From contig JALNQF010000023.1 in the NCBI GenBank assembly GCA_028456385.1, forward strand, positions 186,001 through 250,000: DNA of 64,000 nucleotides, written 5' to 3'. The position numbers were made by a program, and so were the translations under genes. Below are positions 23,492 to 36,300 of the stretch, piece after piece. How positions within the stretch are numbered: position 1 is the first letter of the stretch; every line of letters begins with the position of its first letter. Below the pieces are notes generated by a model. That model was not told the DNA's origin. It saw nothing but the letters and a program-made list of their open reading frames with translations, and made no database searches. This DNA comes from Ophiosphaerella korrae. Its lineage: Eukaryota; Ascomycota; Dothideomycetes; Pleosporales; Phaeosphaeriaceae.

Positions 23492-24904
23492 TTAACGATG
23501 GTGTTGAGTACTGCTGGCGCCTTGCTCTTCACTCCATCCATCGCTACCGCCGGATTGATGCTCTTTCAAGCCTTCCATATCCATCTCAACAACTGTAACC
23601 ACCCGTATTCGATCATCCCGCGTATCAATGGACGAGACTGAGGAGAATTTGGAGTCGGTTGGACTGGGAATGACGCCTGGAATTTTCCAGTTGTGGCTAG
23701 CAGCACTGCGTTGAAACGAAGAGGGAAAGAAACTAGGAAACCATTTGTTAATCAGCGGACGCAGACAAGGTAAGCATGAGCAGATAATTCCAACGTTTAC
23801 TTCGACCGAAGACCACGTTGCGGCGGGAGGATTGTCGTATGTTGGATCTTCGGAATTGGAGATAGCAATGAGAGACTGCAGGCGAAGGATTGAGACAATG
23901 CAGACACTAATGAGGCGCGGGTCAGTGAATAGAAACGGAAGTGATGGAAAAGTGAGACGCGAACATGGGTAGAATGATCCTTCTTCGAAGATCCTAATAG
24001 GCAGAAAAAAAACTAACTGGTCACGAGCCTTTCTTTAGGCTCACACATATTATACCATTCTTTAAAACAAGAAAAAGATTCACTTACAATCCACCAACAG
24101 CAAAGACACCCGCGAGGGCTTGCTTCTGCCTTCTTGGCAGGTTCAGGCTCCGGATAACCGTCATAGGCAAAATAATAATTGTAAAGTCGGTGAGGATGTT
24201 GATGGCCGCGTTAGAAAACCACATTGCGAATTGGTCGATACATTTCGCAGGTTCTCTAGTCCAGAACGCTTGTACTGGGACACATGCGAATATACTGCCC
24301 AAGACTGTCCAAACGGTGTAGGCTACCACCACTGCCATAACTAGCGAGCAAGCGATTTGGAACTTTCTCGTCGTAAATACTCGTCGGTACTGCAGGATGA
24401 TTGAGCTCTTGGTCAGACCAAGTGATAGATAATAGACTATCAAGCTTGCCCAGAATGCCTGCAATATCATGTCAAAATCGATGATCGCTCATTAGATTAG
24501 GTAGTGGTGTCATACCTTCAGGGAGCTCCTCATATCGTTGGGTGTGAGAGTCCAAATATGTTCACCCATGCCATATTCGGCCTCTGATCAGAACTAAGTT
24601 AGTCACACGGTAAAGGTACTGCTGTCACACAGAGAGCCTTACGGATGCCAATGCAAATGGTGAGTCCAATAGCGCAAATCTGAGGGGAAAGATATCGGTC
24701 AATCGTTGTCTTCGTTGCAGTTAATGATGAGCTGGTAGGATTATAGCGTACCAGTGAGATTGTGATGCAATAGTCCTCAACACCAAGACAACGAATGACA
24801 AAGCAGCGCGTCCATAGACGTAGAAGAACAGTAATGGTGGCTAGGCCGACGGATATGCCTGAGATCACAACAGCCCACTGTCCGCGGTGCCCGTTTGACG
24901 GCAT
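23492..24904 (-). CDS. Rhodopsin-domain (SAT4-type) integral membrane protein
   Basis: Five exons: 24904-24752, 24679-24643, 24583-24516, 24458-24088 and 23906-23492. All splice sites are GT-AG, all junctions are in frame, and the product is 347 residues. Characteristic segments appear in order: the N-terminal helix WAVVISGISVGLATITVLLRLW, GVEDYCI, AEYGMGEHIWTLTPNDMRSSLKAFWASLIVYYLSLGLTKSSII with YRRVF, a WF-NAAINI-TDF-ILP-P helix, then FVCIVSILRLQSL and NVGIICSCLPCLRPL. This is the seven-helix fungal family once called integral membrane protein/SAT4, several members of which sense host or surface cues. A polar tail of about 90 residues ends in HHR. The fourth intron (181 bp) is longer than usual. 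The gene appears intact. Confidence 0.85.
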
Positions 24905-26165
24905 TATTCCAAGTAGACACTCAGCGGCTTAAAATTAAATAAAAACGTATATAATGTAGAAGATATGCTAAAGGCCTCGGCATGGCGAGAGATGAACTCG
25001 AATATATAAAGGCTATGGCCGCACATCACATGCCCAGAGATGTGATGAGAGCTGACTACCTCGTCGTATCTAACAGCTGTTGGGTGGAATATGGCACATT
25101 TAGTGGCGTATATAGAGACGGCACAGGAGAATCATCCATCTGTTTCCAAAGAGAGGGATATTCGGGCCGAACACAATTGCGTTGTTGAACTGTTCAGCTA
25201 GAAGAGACGTTTTCATGAGTTACGGATATCGGACCGACTTTGACAGCCGGCTAGCCCCACAAACTCCACGAGACAGTCAGTTAGGATGCTAACGGTGAGC
25301 TCAGACGTATCGAGTATTATTGGGGCAGAATATAGAGCTTCAATTCATAGGCTGGAGTAGTGTTGCATTAGGACCAGCACGAATTATGTGATAAGACGAA
25401 ACAAAATGGGTGTGCATCAGAAAATGCCACTGGACAGGTTGTTAGCCCCTTATCTTGGCATGTGACCATCACAGTTGGTCTTGCTCCAATATTACCAATG
25501 CAGTAATCCGACACAATTCATATCTGAATGTGATTTGGTGCAACCGGATTTAAGCGCAAAGAGGAGTCCCGAGTCCCGAATTTATGAAAATTCTAAATCT
25601 CAACGTAGCTTCTATACAAGTTAGGCGTTCAAGTGAGCCAGACATTCTATTGCGTGTATTATTCTAGATTTTTAGAGTTGAATATCTCGACAACTACTCC
25701 ATAATTTACACTAAACCTCGGGATGAAGCCTTCTATAACCCCCTCTCTAGGAGCAATGCTAAAGTTTTAAATAAATTTATCAAGCTGAAAGTGAGTTACT
25801 CAAGAGTGAGGGTAAAACCACCCCGGGTTTTAACACCTTAGGAACGGCTAAGCGTCAAATTCTAGAGACTTAGAGCAAGAGACATTTGTTTGGTATAGGG
25901 GGGTAGCTTTAAGTTTTTGAAATACAATATAAAGCCGCTGCAGAGATATCCAGCTGTAAAACCTGGAATCCAGACGTATTTTGGTGTGATTGACTTGCTT
26001 GAAATAAATTGCGATCAGCCAACTATGGGATTACATCTCCGTATCCCTCCAATCTCACACCTAAATGAGTGTCCCTGAAGCCAGTAATTTTCGTGATGGG
26101 ACTTTCCGGGCGGTGATTTTGGCGCCGATCAAAAATGTCCTATTCGGGGTGGTACCGGCACACTC
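24905..26165. other. Intergenic; nothing recognised
   Basis: It includes the promoter side of the rhodopsin-domain gene. Bases 25640-25960 are AT-rich and may be an old repeat. The plus frame 24982-25188 has no domain. Confidence 0.35.
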
Positions 26166-26253
26166 CCCTCCACCATGAGCGGGTTGATGCCGCGCGTCAG
26201 TGCGTTTTATTGGTGTAGTGGCTCACGCTATCAGCCCGCTCATGGGCGGAGGG
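26166..26253. repeat. Inverted repeat, ~24 bp arms
   Basis: CCATGAGCGGGTTGAT at 26173-26188 matches the reverse complement of 26230-26245 at 15 of 16 positions. Similarity extends outward to CCCTCC / GGAGGG. The spacer is about 41 bp. It could fold as a hairpin; it lies in gene-poor sequence. Confidence 0.55.
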
Positions 26254-27796
26254 CTGAATATGCTTATATCTGAAGTAGACAAACACTCTAGGAAGCTGAA
26301 GTAGGGAGGACGGCTGACGCGCTCCGGCCATAGCACGGTTTGTGTGTGCTTTGCCAGAAGATAGAGGCTGCGCTACAGGGCGTAGCTAGATAGCAAAGCG
26401 TTAGTTATCACTGTGGCTTATGAGTGCAGCTGGCGACAGCAGTAGTTGAGACGATTTCTGTCACCCTCGAGCCTTGTTAGTGCGGAAAAGTTACCGCCAA
26501 GCGCGACGGGGGCTATGGGGCTTCAGATATTCAAATTCCACAACACGCAAAAAGCAGAAGCTGATTGCACGCGGCAACCGTATCGGCGATCCAGAATTAA
26601 CCAATAGGACCTGAACCGGAAAGCCGGTTCCTGGATCACCGATCAAGCACCCAGAATTTTAGCCGTACGCCTATTCAGGAAAGCCCCCAGTTTTGGGCTC
26701 GTGTTGCAAATGGGTGTAGGCTGAAACATTCGGTATTTTCCGATCACAATGGCGGATGGAAGCTCAACGAATTTCCGTTCTCAGACGCTGATTCGAAAAC
26801 CTTTAGGTGTGTTTATAGCTTCATATTTCATGACGACGCCATGAGTGCCATAGAAACATCTGGGCCTTGCACCGGCACTCTGGTATATTCGTATCCAGCA
26901 AACTTCAGCCGTATCCTCTCAGGCTAGTCTGGTAATAAGGAGTACCTACATCAAAGTCTAGTGCAACAGGCTGCAAGTCCCGAGTACTTTATTAGCTCGT
27001 CATGAAGATTGGGATAACAAAGCAGGTAAGGAACTTCTGCACGTACCCTGCGGCGGACTTTCATACTTAGGAAGATGCGCGGTCGTGCAGCGTACCGAAG
27101 ATGTGGACACGGGAAATATTCCCCCTTGCTTGACAAGGAGGGATCTAAGCGTGCGACCCGAGTATGTGGTCAGGGATCTATATCTAGGCTGAGGCCCTTG
27201 AACTTTATTTCTAGCCTAAACCCATCTTAGGCTCACGGTGGAGTTCACCTAGTCCCGTGCTTCTTGTCTCTCGAGTGCATTCGCGAGGGACCAATACACG
27301 CCTGTTAGAAAATGGCGGCAGTTCATGGTATGTGGGGTGCTGCTGCGCGTTTGGCTGCTTCGTCGTTCGGCGACAGCTGCACTGCCGTGGCTCCGTTTCC
27401 AGCCTGCACCAATCGTGTCGCCGTTGTTCCCGTCCGTGGAGGCCGCAGCGCCTCGAGCGCTTTTGCCGTTCGCGTCCTAGTCCGTTTGGCTGGCGCTGGA
27501 GGTGGTGTTGGCGGGTCGTCCCATTGACAGCGCCCACCATGTTTGGTAATCCACGGACCACCTTGCAGCGAAAATCAGCCAAGCGCACGTCTGCGGATCG
27601 ATCAAAAGATCGATCAAAAGAATGTCTGAAATGAACGTCCTCCTCTTTCAACAACCAGAAAGTTCTCCTTGCCTTGCATACAAGGCCAAGACCGGCCTGG
27701 TCCTCTGTGCAACCATGCGGCCGGTGCGGGTCGGCCACCCTTCCTGCTAGTAGTGGCAACATTGTAAGGTGTTCCATTAGTCAACCAGCCAACCGG
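26254..27796. other. Gene-poor stretch with a shared 36 bp word
   Basis: Open frames on both strands at 27211-27777 look like compositional accidents. A 36 bp word at about 27718-27755 (GCCGGTGCGGGTCGGCC... CTAGTAG) recurs with few changes at 45472-45508, so both may be fragments of one dispersed repeat. A 12 bp direct repeat AGATCGATCAAA lies near 27595-27620. Confidence 0.35.
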
Positions 27797-28096
27797 ACTC
27801 CACCAAAAGTCGGAAAACGGCCCCTTGCACTTTGTCTAACCTTACGTGCCTGTTTAAAGGCTCTTCTCAAATCCGTAGCTTAGCAGGTCTTGCTACTCTT
27901 CTAAAGTTACGTTGTAGCATATTTTAGGCTTCAGTTTCAAGCAAATTTGCTACATCTTTGGAAGTAGTAAAATATTTCTTTGAACCCTACTATAGGCTTT
28001 TAGTTGGGCGTAAAAGACTGGATATAGAGTTTTAAAAGGTTTCTGTTACAACGTTGCTGAGATTACGGGGGGCTGTTTTCCTGATTTTTGTTGAGT
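27797..28096. mobile_element. MITE-like element (copy 2)
   Basis: Ends 27797-27826 (ACTCCACCAAAAGTC...) and 28067-28096 are diverged inverted repeats. Interior words TTTAGGCTTCAGTTTCAAGC and AAATTTGCTACATCTTTGGAAG parallel the interior of the element at 13.75-14.10 kb. About 300 bp, no ORF. The family link rests on visual alignment. Confidence 0.5.
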
Positions 28097-29376
28097 TTGG
28101 GGTGACTATGATAGTGCTAGGCTGGTCCTGAGCTTGTGGCCGTGCTACAACGACCAACGCTGAGCTATCGTTGCTAAGCTCTCTTCCCATTTCATCTGCC
28201 CATTTGTACTGCCGAGCGGGCACCTTCCCTTACCCACTCCTTCCAACCACGTAGTCTGTAGCTGTCGCTACGGAGAAGTCCAAACACAAGCAGAATGAGG
28301 TAGTGCAAACCTTCCGCAAGTGACTGCAAGATATGAATGAATCATTTGAATCAAACTGGATGTAGTTATTTTCTCTATGACAGAGGAGCTTGTAAAAGGC
28401 CACTGAGGCGGCCTGTGCAATCTCAAACCCAATGATGGATCGTCTTCGTTCTCAAAACCCCCTTGCCCATGTGAAGGAACTTATGTAAAGGCACCGTGTG
28501 CCTGGCCTTGCTGTTGCAATTGTGCAGAATGAAGAGACAGTCTCGGTAGGGTATGGTCTGGCATCGCTCGATCCGCCAAAGTCATATACTGCAGACACGC
28601 TTTTTGACATCGTAACCTGCTTCAGAGTCGTTGACGGCTGCATCTGCTGAATTACCGATTAGTGGCAATGAAAAGTGTCCTGAAGTGCAGAGTGAAGCGA
28701 CTATGCCGAATCTTCTGCCCGAGGATTCTACAATGCCGAACTAGGGATGCACGGATAGTGTTACTATTGAAGATATCCTTAGTCACAGAACGGGCACGTC
28801 ATCATAAATATATAGAAACGTCCCTGGAGATAATTATCACTGATTGGGATAGCCACAACAACACCTACCTCACTCCACGAGCAGCACAGCCAGACGATGC
28901 ACGATCCGTCACGAGCGGCCTGCGAAACTTGCCAGTGGCTGCACCGATTTTAATATATACTCTAAGCTATATCTAAGATTTTTAAGAATTCCAGTTTAGT
29001 ATTGTCGCAATATATCAAGTAAAAAATACCGTACAAGCTATAAGAACTCTTAGAGTTCGGACTCTCTTTTGTTCCACAAAAAGTATATCTTAAGATATAC
29101 TAAATTTGTGGAAAATTAGGGGCAAAAGCTTAATCTCTAGAGAATAGTAAGACTTAAAAGTCTATGAATTTGGGAGCCTATAAATAAGTATAAAAGGCAA
29201 AGTATTCATTTATGGTGTGAACGATAAGTGTGTCCTGAACTAATAGTTTCTTGGTGCCTATATTTACGCGTCCACTATATACAAGCTCAACATGTTCTAT
29301 TTACCAAGGGACCTAATCCACGAACGCGCCTCTAGTACTCAATTTGTTGCAACCCATCAGCAGGCGGGAAGAGAGC
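28097..29376. other. Intergenic; possible coding relic
   Basis: On the minus strand at 28452-28643 and just below it, two frames read protein-like (for example KFLHMGKGVLRTKTIHHWV), suggesting an unidentified decayed gene. From 28980 to 29330 the sequence is AT-rich. Confidence 0.3.
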
Positions 29377-29839
29377 CTAAATCCGATTAGCGGCAGTAGA
29401 TGACCGCCTTTGATAATTTCTAGCCTTACCAGACCATGACACATATTTTCCAAAAGCTAGGGCAACCCAATTGCCCTTACCCGGCGAGCTAGCAATTTTC
29501 GCCCAACCCCTTTTTGATCGTTAGCACTCATTTTCTAATGCTATGTCCTCTCATCCTTTACAGGGATAGGACTTACTTATCGCCGTTGATAGTCTCGGTG
29601 TCTGTCCGAGTGTAGCACGTAAGGCTAATCTTCTCGCCCTTCGGGAACTGTCCGGGTGCGGAGCAGCTCGTTTTAGGGCATGTACGGTAGCGCAGACCGT
29701 CAACAACTACAGTCGCGCTGATGGCGCGTTTCTCGAGGTAAGAGGGATCGCGAGGGACTGGGGCGAGGACGGTGGGTTCTTGGGCGAGCGCGAGAGGGGC
29801 CAGGAGGGCGAAAGCAATGGTGGAGGTGGTAAACTTCAT
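29377..29839 (-). CDS. Small secreted protein with SH3-like repeat
   Basis: Exons 29839-29577 and 29509-29377; the intron 29510-29576 has GTAAGT, a GCTAACG branch site and an AAG acceptor, giving 131 residues. The second in-frame Met (29839) gives a clean signal peptide (MKFTTSTIAFALLAPLALAQ); a Met at 29857 would add six residues. A KR dipeptide near residue 37 may be a Kex2 site. The mature part (VDGLRYRTCPKTSC ... KGEKISLTCYTRT ... GWAKIA ... NWVALAFGKYVSW) fits a bacterial-type SH3/SH3b-like fold found in many fungal secreted proteins of unknown role. The last residues after SWSG are uncertain; another intron there is possible. Confidence 0.7.
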
Positions 29840-31085
29840 GATGATATTTGAATTCAAGGCTAATTTAATGAATCTTGATGATGATGATGATGATGGAGCT
29901 GGAGCTGGTGTTGTTGAGTAAGTCTTTTGAAAACTTCGAGACGGTATTTGTAGTCCTCTATGATCACCATCTCCTCAACGAACTTGAATCTAAGGATGGA
30001 ATGTGGTTTGCGTATTTCGTATTTACTCGAAGTAACATAACAAAGTCAGATATTTTAGTCCCTCGGAGTATATCATTGCGGTACCTTGCAATCTACAGCC
30101 ATGCGTGGACCAATAGGGTAGCTGTTCCTAGACATGGATGGCTACATCGCCGAAGAACCTCCGTACGACCAAGGTCGCTTTCCTCGTATCCGAGGTCACG
30201 CAGAGGAAGTACCTGCCATATATAGCAGATTTTAATATCGAGCAGTAGATCGATCATTCTCCAATATGTGCATTCGCCGATCTTACCGGAATACCGCAGA
30301 TTTTGCAACAAGGTTTACATCTTACGTTTCAGCCTCGTATTGACCTTCCTCTATCGTCTTACGCAGGGCGTGAAAAGACACAGATTAATAATAACCAATA
30401 TACTTTAGGGACGCGTGAAAATGCAGTGGCTGGGATTAGGACGGTTAGGAATAGCGTAAGATCGATTTTTACATACTAAGAGCTTTTACATTACTTTTAG
30501 AGAATAAGCAGTAGAGATTGTATGCAAAACAGCATTGGGTGATATCAATTTCCTCTATGCCTTGTTGTTGAATTGGGTGGAGGAGGTGCACAATAACAGG
30601 GATAGTTGTCCGTAGTTGGAGCGAGACCTGCCTGATAGCTGAAATCTCTTTGCAAGGAGAAATAACCCGGGCTTCAGGATTACATTCGCCTCCGATTCGG
30701 TTCCATCGCTCTGCACGTTAGAAGAGCCGCGATGCTTTAATATGGTTCTCCAAAGAGGCGCCCATCAGCACTAGCTGCTGTGTGGTTCTTAGCTTGGGAC
30801 TGACGCTCTCGTCTCAAGAGGAGTGAGCGCAAGAGAACAAGCCCTCTCAATTACGACGAGGGCCAGCCCCGTCAAGACTGTGAGGCGATATGTTGGTGGA
30901 ACTGCCATAAGCAACCTTGCTACCTTTGTCAATTTTCTTTCCCCAATCGATCCTTATACGGCAAACTATCCCCAGAACTTATTTTGTTGGTTCTTTATGA
31001 ACTATAGTATTTTGCAAAAACCGATCAATCATTCACTTCCGAGACATCATTCATGGCTACTTCTAGGTGCCAAACGTGATTTCCA
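29840..31085. other. Intergenic; nothing recognised
   Basis: A short (GAT)n run at 29875-29896 lies just upstream of the secreted-protein gene. Other open frames have no domain and overlap others on the opposite strand. Confidence 0.35.
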
Positions 31086-31623
31086 TCAATTTGACTTGTA
31101 TGGCATAGGCGGAAATCCCGGGAATCTTCCCTCTTCCTGCTGCAAAGCATGCTTCAACCACGTACTCTCATTCTCACAATTTATCTGCATCCCCACATCC
31201 GTAAATTCAGCCTGGCGATCGAGGCTCCCGACTCTTACAACCCCATACCCTGGCAACGCTTCATGCACAGCATAGAGTTGGGTACTGCATTCCCCACAAA
31301 AGTAGAAGGTTCCACGCGGTGCATCATGCGGCTGAGTAAACTTCTTTGGCTCTCCTGATACGATCGTGATGCTCGGCAGACGGACCCAAATTGTGCGGCT
31401 GAAACAGGCGCCAGTCATTCGTTTGCAGTAGTTGCAGTGGCAGAGCGATTGCTAGGAGATGACTTTAGCAATGCTTTGGATGAGAGAATGAGCTTGTTTG
31501 AGCCGGATGGCACCGCACAGTGCATACCTTTGGCAAGTCTGTGTCTTCCGGTAGCTTGAATTCATATTTAATTGACCCACAGATACACTGGCCAGCGAAC
31601 GTTCTTTTATCTGAAGAAGCCAT
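31086..31623 (-). CDS. GFA/CENP-V-type zinc enzyme (glutathione-dependent formaldehyde-activating family)
   Basis: Exon 1 is 31623-31528 (32 codons) and exon 2 is 31451-31086; the intron 31452-31527 has a GTATGC donor and a TAG acceptor. The 153-residue product shows the family zinc ligands: GQCICGSIKYEF at 11-22, CHCNYCKRMTG just after the junction, and FYFCGECSTQLY. The fold binds two zincs; the founding member promotes S-hydroxymethylglutathione formation, but most fungal paralogues have no assigned substrate. The gene is intact and lies 180 bp from the transposon block, so its 5' region borders heavily mutated DNA. Confidence 0.85.
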
Positions 31624-31805
31624 ACGGACAAGGCTAAGGATTTAGAGTCGAGAGTTCGTAGAAAATGGAAAATGAATGCAGGAGCTCCTGTGAGGAGGTA
31701 GCTTAAATGCCCCACCTCTTTCTCGTACCAGAAGTATCGAGGGGTAAACCAGGCAACCAGTAGCTGCTCAGCTAGCTTAGGTTGTGTACGCCCCGTTTAC
31801 ATATA

Positions 31806-31877
31806 ACGTATTCTATCACCGAAACCGACAAATCACCGGAACCGACAACTTTCCTTGGCACTACGAACACCACTTCT
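31806..31877 (+). repeat. Left TIR of the Fot1/pogo element
   Basis: About 70 bp, matched by the reverse complement of 40613-40684 with two or three mismatches; it is far less mutated than the interior. Confidence 0.85.
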
Positions 31878-32889
31878 ACACCGCCATGTCACAACAACAA
31901 CAAAAAAATACGCCTGCGTATAAAGGTAGAGTAGAGCTTGCCCTTAAAGCTTTATCTCTAGGCTAATTCCAAAGCCAGCGACGCGCTGCTAAAGCGTTTA
32001 ACGTTGATTATTATCGCCTCTCTAACTGACTTAAAGGAATTACACTACAGGTAATTGCAACTACTAACTACTAGAAACTTACTTCTAACGAAGAGCAGAC
32101 AATTATTAACTATATCCTTAACCTTAACTAATAAGGATTTGCCCCCTAGCTCTACGAGGTAGCTAATATAGCTAATAAACTACTAGTAGTACAGGATAGA
32201 ATACCTATAGGTAAGTACTAGCCTACACGCTTTGTAAGGCGCTTAGACAAACTAAAGATAGCGTTTAACTAAGTAAAGGATCGCTAGAGAATACTCTAGG
32301 AAGACCCTAAAGTTATTAGCTTGTAGTTTAAGCTTGTAGAGGACACTAAGGCCTAGTATAAGGTAGTAGATAAGGACGTCTACAACTTTAATAAGACTAG
32401 CTTCTAGATAAGAGTAATTAGGTTAATAAAGGTCGTTACAGGCTTAGAGAGGTATTAACGACCTACGCTTACTTAGAGTAGTAATTATAAGTAGGCTATA
32501 GTAATCTAGGGTATCTGCGTAGTAAGGTACGCTATCCTGCTATTTATTATCTACAAAGGGCGTGTCTACATCTCTACCTAGTATAAGGAGATAGGTATAC
32601 TACTAGACTAGAAGCTCTTAGTCTCTAAGAATAGCTAGATAATAAATCTACTTAGCCTAGAGTAGTTAAAGTACTTTAACGCGTATATAAAGACGCGCTA
32701 AGTAGAAGTATACTAGCTACTTATCTTAGATAGCTATAAGAGCTACCTTAACTAGGATTTTAAAGATTATTACTTTAAAAATAAAATCTTTACCTTCTAT
32801 ATACCCTCTTATTTGTTGTATATCCTCTAGCTACTTAATATAGTATACTTCTTACTATTAAAGCGTAAGTACTCTAATTACGTATAAGA

Positions 32890-32894
32890 CTTAG
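32890..32894. repeat. CTTAG target site duplication (left)
   Basis: Same five bases as 39920-39924, abutting the outer ends of the two LTRs. Confidence 0.9.
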
Positions 32895-33324
32895 TGTTAT
32901 AGGCTTACTAGGGTCGACTTCCTAATAGCCTAGATAGGTATTAGTAGATTGTAAGGTAATAACAAAAGCTCGTGTAGTAATCTACAATAAGCTATAAATA
33001 ATAGAAGATATTTTGCAACTATCTTTATATTGTCGCTCGTAGTTAATAATTAAATTACTAATACTATCCTAATAATACGCATCACTACTAACTATATACT
33101 TATCCTAATCTATTAATCTATTACTACTAAGAATAATAGATTATAGATTACCTTAATCTATAATCTATTAACGCTAAAAGTCTATAGATTATAGATTACT
33201 CTAGGTGTCCTAATTATATATAGTTTCCTAATTAAGTTTGTATTCCTTATATTTATAAGAACTTAATCCTTTAGTTATAGGGCTAATTAGTTCTATCTAT
33301 ATTTCTCTTATTACTATCGTAACA
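32895..33324 (-). repeat. LTR, 3' LTR in element orientation
   Basis: 430 bp, starting TGTTATAGG and ending GTAACA. It aligns without gaps to 39490-39919. An internal inverted word (AATAGATTATAGATTACC... / ...AATCTATAATCTATT) sits near 33128-33172. Confidence 0.95.
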
Positions 33325-36300
33325 CTATCCCCTCTTCTAGGTAGGTCCTCGTTTATCTATCTTAAGGCTAAGGTTATTAGTCTACTTTCTTTATTAATTT
33401 CTAGCTCCTTATTACTCCCTATAGTTACTTCTTCTACACGTTGTTAATATCTTCTTACTAATTACGTGTTGCGTAATAGTGTTAAAATATTTCTTTATTC
33501 TTATTATACCTCCTCTAAGTTAAATCCTAAGTACTCTCTTTATATAGTTTCTATAAACAATAGTAGAGCTTATAAAGCGTATATCTATATAAATGTTTAT
33601 AGTTCTTATAACGTGTCTAGTATTTCTCTTATAGAGTATATATTTATTATACTTATTCTTATATCTAGGCTTAATAATAATAGAGAGAGCTATTAACTAA
33701 GCTTAAGAGAAATTACTATCTTAAATTGTAGAGGCTAAAGCTAAGCGTAAGTAGATCTAGGAGCTTACGTAGAGTAAGCTAGTAGAGAATTAAGCTTGTC
33801 TCTCTTATCTTTATAAGATAAAGGCGCTAAATAATAAGAAATTAGCTATATAGTTAGTAGCTCTAGAAGCTAAGCTAGACTTAGATAAGGTATTTAGTAT
33901 TACTATAGTAGGTCCTACGTTAAGTGCTCCTATTACTTCTCTATCTAGCGATAGTAATGTTAGTTCTTTTAGTTTACTGCTAGGCGTTCTAGAAGGTTTT
34001 AACTTTAGAAGTCCTCTAGTTTCTTAGGGTAGTTAAGATTATTTTCTAGTTCTTATATTTCTTCCTATAGTTATCTTTTTTTATCTATACCTATCTATTT
34101 TACTAGGTAGTAGTTCTTACTATTATAGAACTAGTATACTAAGATTTCTTTAACTTCTTATTCTTCTTATTTTTTATACGTGTCTACTTTATACACTAGT
34201 AGTTTTACGTTTTATAGTACTATCTTAAGTAGTACTATATAGAAAGTTAGTAGTATCCTTATTTTATTTAGTAGCTTTAATTTAAATATAACTAGCGTAA
34301 CTTCTTCTTTAATTTTATATAGTCCTATCTTAACGTAGTCTAATTTTAAACTTAGTCTCTTACTCTTAATATTTTTTCGTACTAACTATACTTTTTCTCT
34401 TTTTTTAAATTAGAGTCCCTCTTTATATTTCTTGTTATAGTACTTTACTATTTAATTATATAGGAATTCTATATCTTATCTTAATTACTTATATATATCT
34501 TTAAGTCTATTAGCAAAGTTTTCTCTTTTTAGAGACTAAGATATCTTTAGTCTTAGTATTCTATATATACTAGAGTTAAATCTATAGTTTATAAAGAAAA
34601 GTAATACTCTTATTATCTTATTCTTTGTACTATTGTATGCTAACTATACTATAGGTAGTAATTATACCTAATTGTTCTAGTTATAGTTAAGATAGTATCT
34701 TAGGTACTATTCTACTATCTAATTTATTCTTTCTAATTATCTATCTATTTATAAGTAGTATATAGTAGATATTACGTATTTAATTCCTAATTGTGCTATT
34801 ATCGTTCCCTATAGTTTTAATGTAAATCTTATATCTTTATCTATAATAATCTTATCTAGTAGTCTATATTAACTAATTATAGTTCCTAGAACCTAGTATA
34901 TAGTAACTTCTATTCCGCTTTTTTCTTTATATAGTCTAAAGTATAAGTATTTTATAAGTTTATCTACTATTATTAGGATTCTATTATACTTAACTCCTAA
35001 TATTAGGTCTTTTAACTTAGGTAGTTTTATAATAAAATCTATTATAATAACTCTCTATAGTTATTCTAGTACTTCTACTAGTTATAACTTCTTATATAGT
35101 ACGTATCTACTATACTTATTCTTCTAGTATTCTATATAATCTTGTAGTACTTCTATTACTAGTTATCTTACTCTTAGGATATAATAATCTCTTAGTAGTC
35201 TATCTAGTATTTTGTTAATTCCTTAATATTTATATACTAGTAGTTTATAGAACTATTGTATAAATTCTCTTTATATTTTTCTTAGAATATACGTTTTTCT
35301 ATAGGCTCTTGCGAGACTTTCTTAAATCTTAAGTTTCTTTATTTCTTTAGGGGCTTTTCTTATTTCTTCTTAAATCTATTCGTCTAGCTCGCTACTCTTT
35401 CTTTTAAGTGTTACAGCTATTTTAGGTATATTTAGGACTAAATATCCTTCTTTATTTTTAACTAGAACTATACTAGTAGCGCTTACTTCTTTTTATAAGT
35501 CTAGTCTTTTACTAAAGGTATCTATAAATTAGTTATCTTTCTCTTTTATATATATAATCTCTATATTAAATATTAATAGGAATTCTTACTATCTTATATA
35601 TTATTATATTAGTTCTTTATTTAGTATAAATCTTATAAGATTCCTATAGTCTATATAGACCTTTGTTTAGTATTTTACTTCTTGTAGGTATACTCTCTAT
35701 TATTTAAATACTTTATAGATTACTAGTATCTCTTTGTTATAAATTAGATAGTTAAGTTCTACTAGCTTTATTTTCTTAGAGAAGTATTTAACTAAATATT
35801 CTTTTTTAGTCTTTAGGTCTTCTTGTATTAGTACTATTCTATAGACTAAATTAGATACGTCTGTTTTTACTATTACTAGTAGGTCTAGGTTATATATTCT
35901 AATAACTAGGTTTTCTATAAACTTCTTCTTAATCTTCTTAAATACTTTGTTGTATTCCCTTATCTATTTAAATAGTATATCCTTTTTTATAAGCTTTGTT
36001 ATTAGTTCTATATCTTTAGACTATCTTACTATTAACTTTCTATAAAAGTTAGCTAGGCTATAAAATTGTTGTACTTCCTTTAGGTTCTTAGGTATTAGCT
36101 ATTTGTTAATTAATCTAATTTTTTCTAGATTAATCTTGATTTTTCCTAGTTTAATAATAAATCTAAGGAAGTCTATTTCCTTTGTATAGAATTTACATTT
36201 TCTTATTTTAAGGAATAGTTTACTTTCTACTAGTTTTTCTAGCACTTTGTATATATACTATACGTATTCTTCTTCTATTTCTAAGAATATAAGGATATTA

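Noticed and set aside
23498..23972. Small plus-strand ORFs (a 47-residue signal-like peptide and a 75-residue frame)
   Set aside because: They are antisense to exon 5 of the rhodopsin-domain gene, whose minus-strand reading carries family motifs.
27211..27777. 188-residue minus frame
   Set aside because: Low-complexity, Arg/Gln/His-rich and matched by equally long frames on the other strand; likely compositional.
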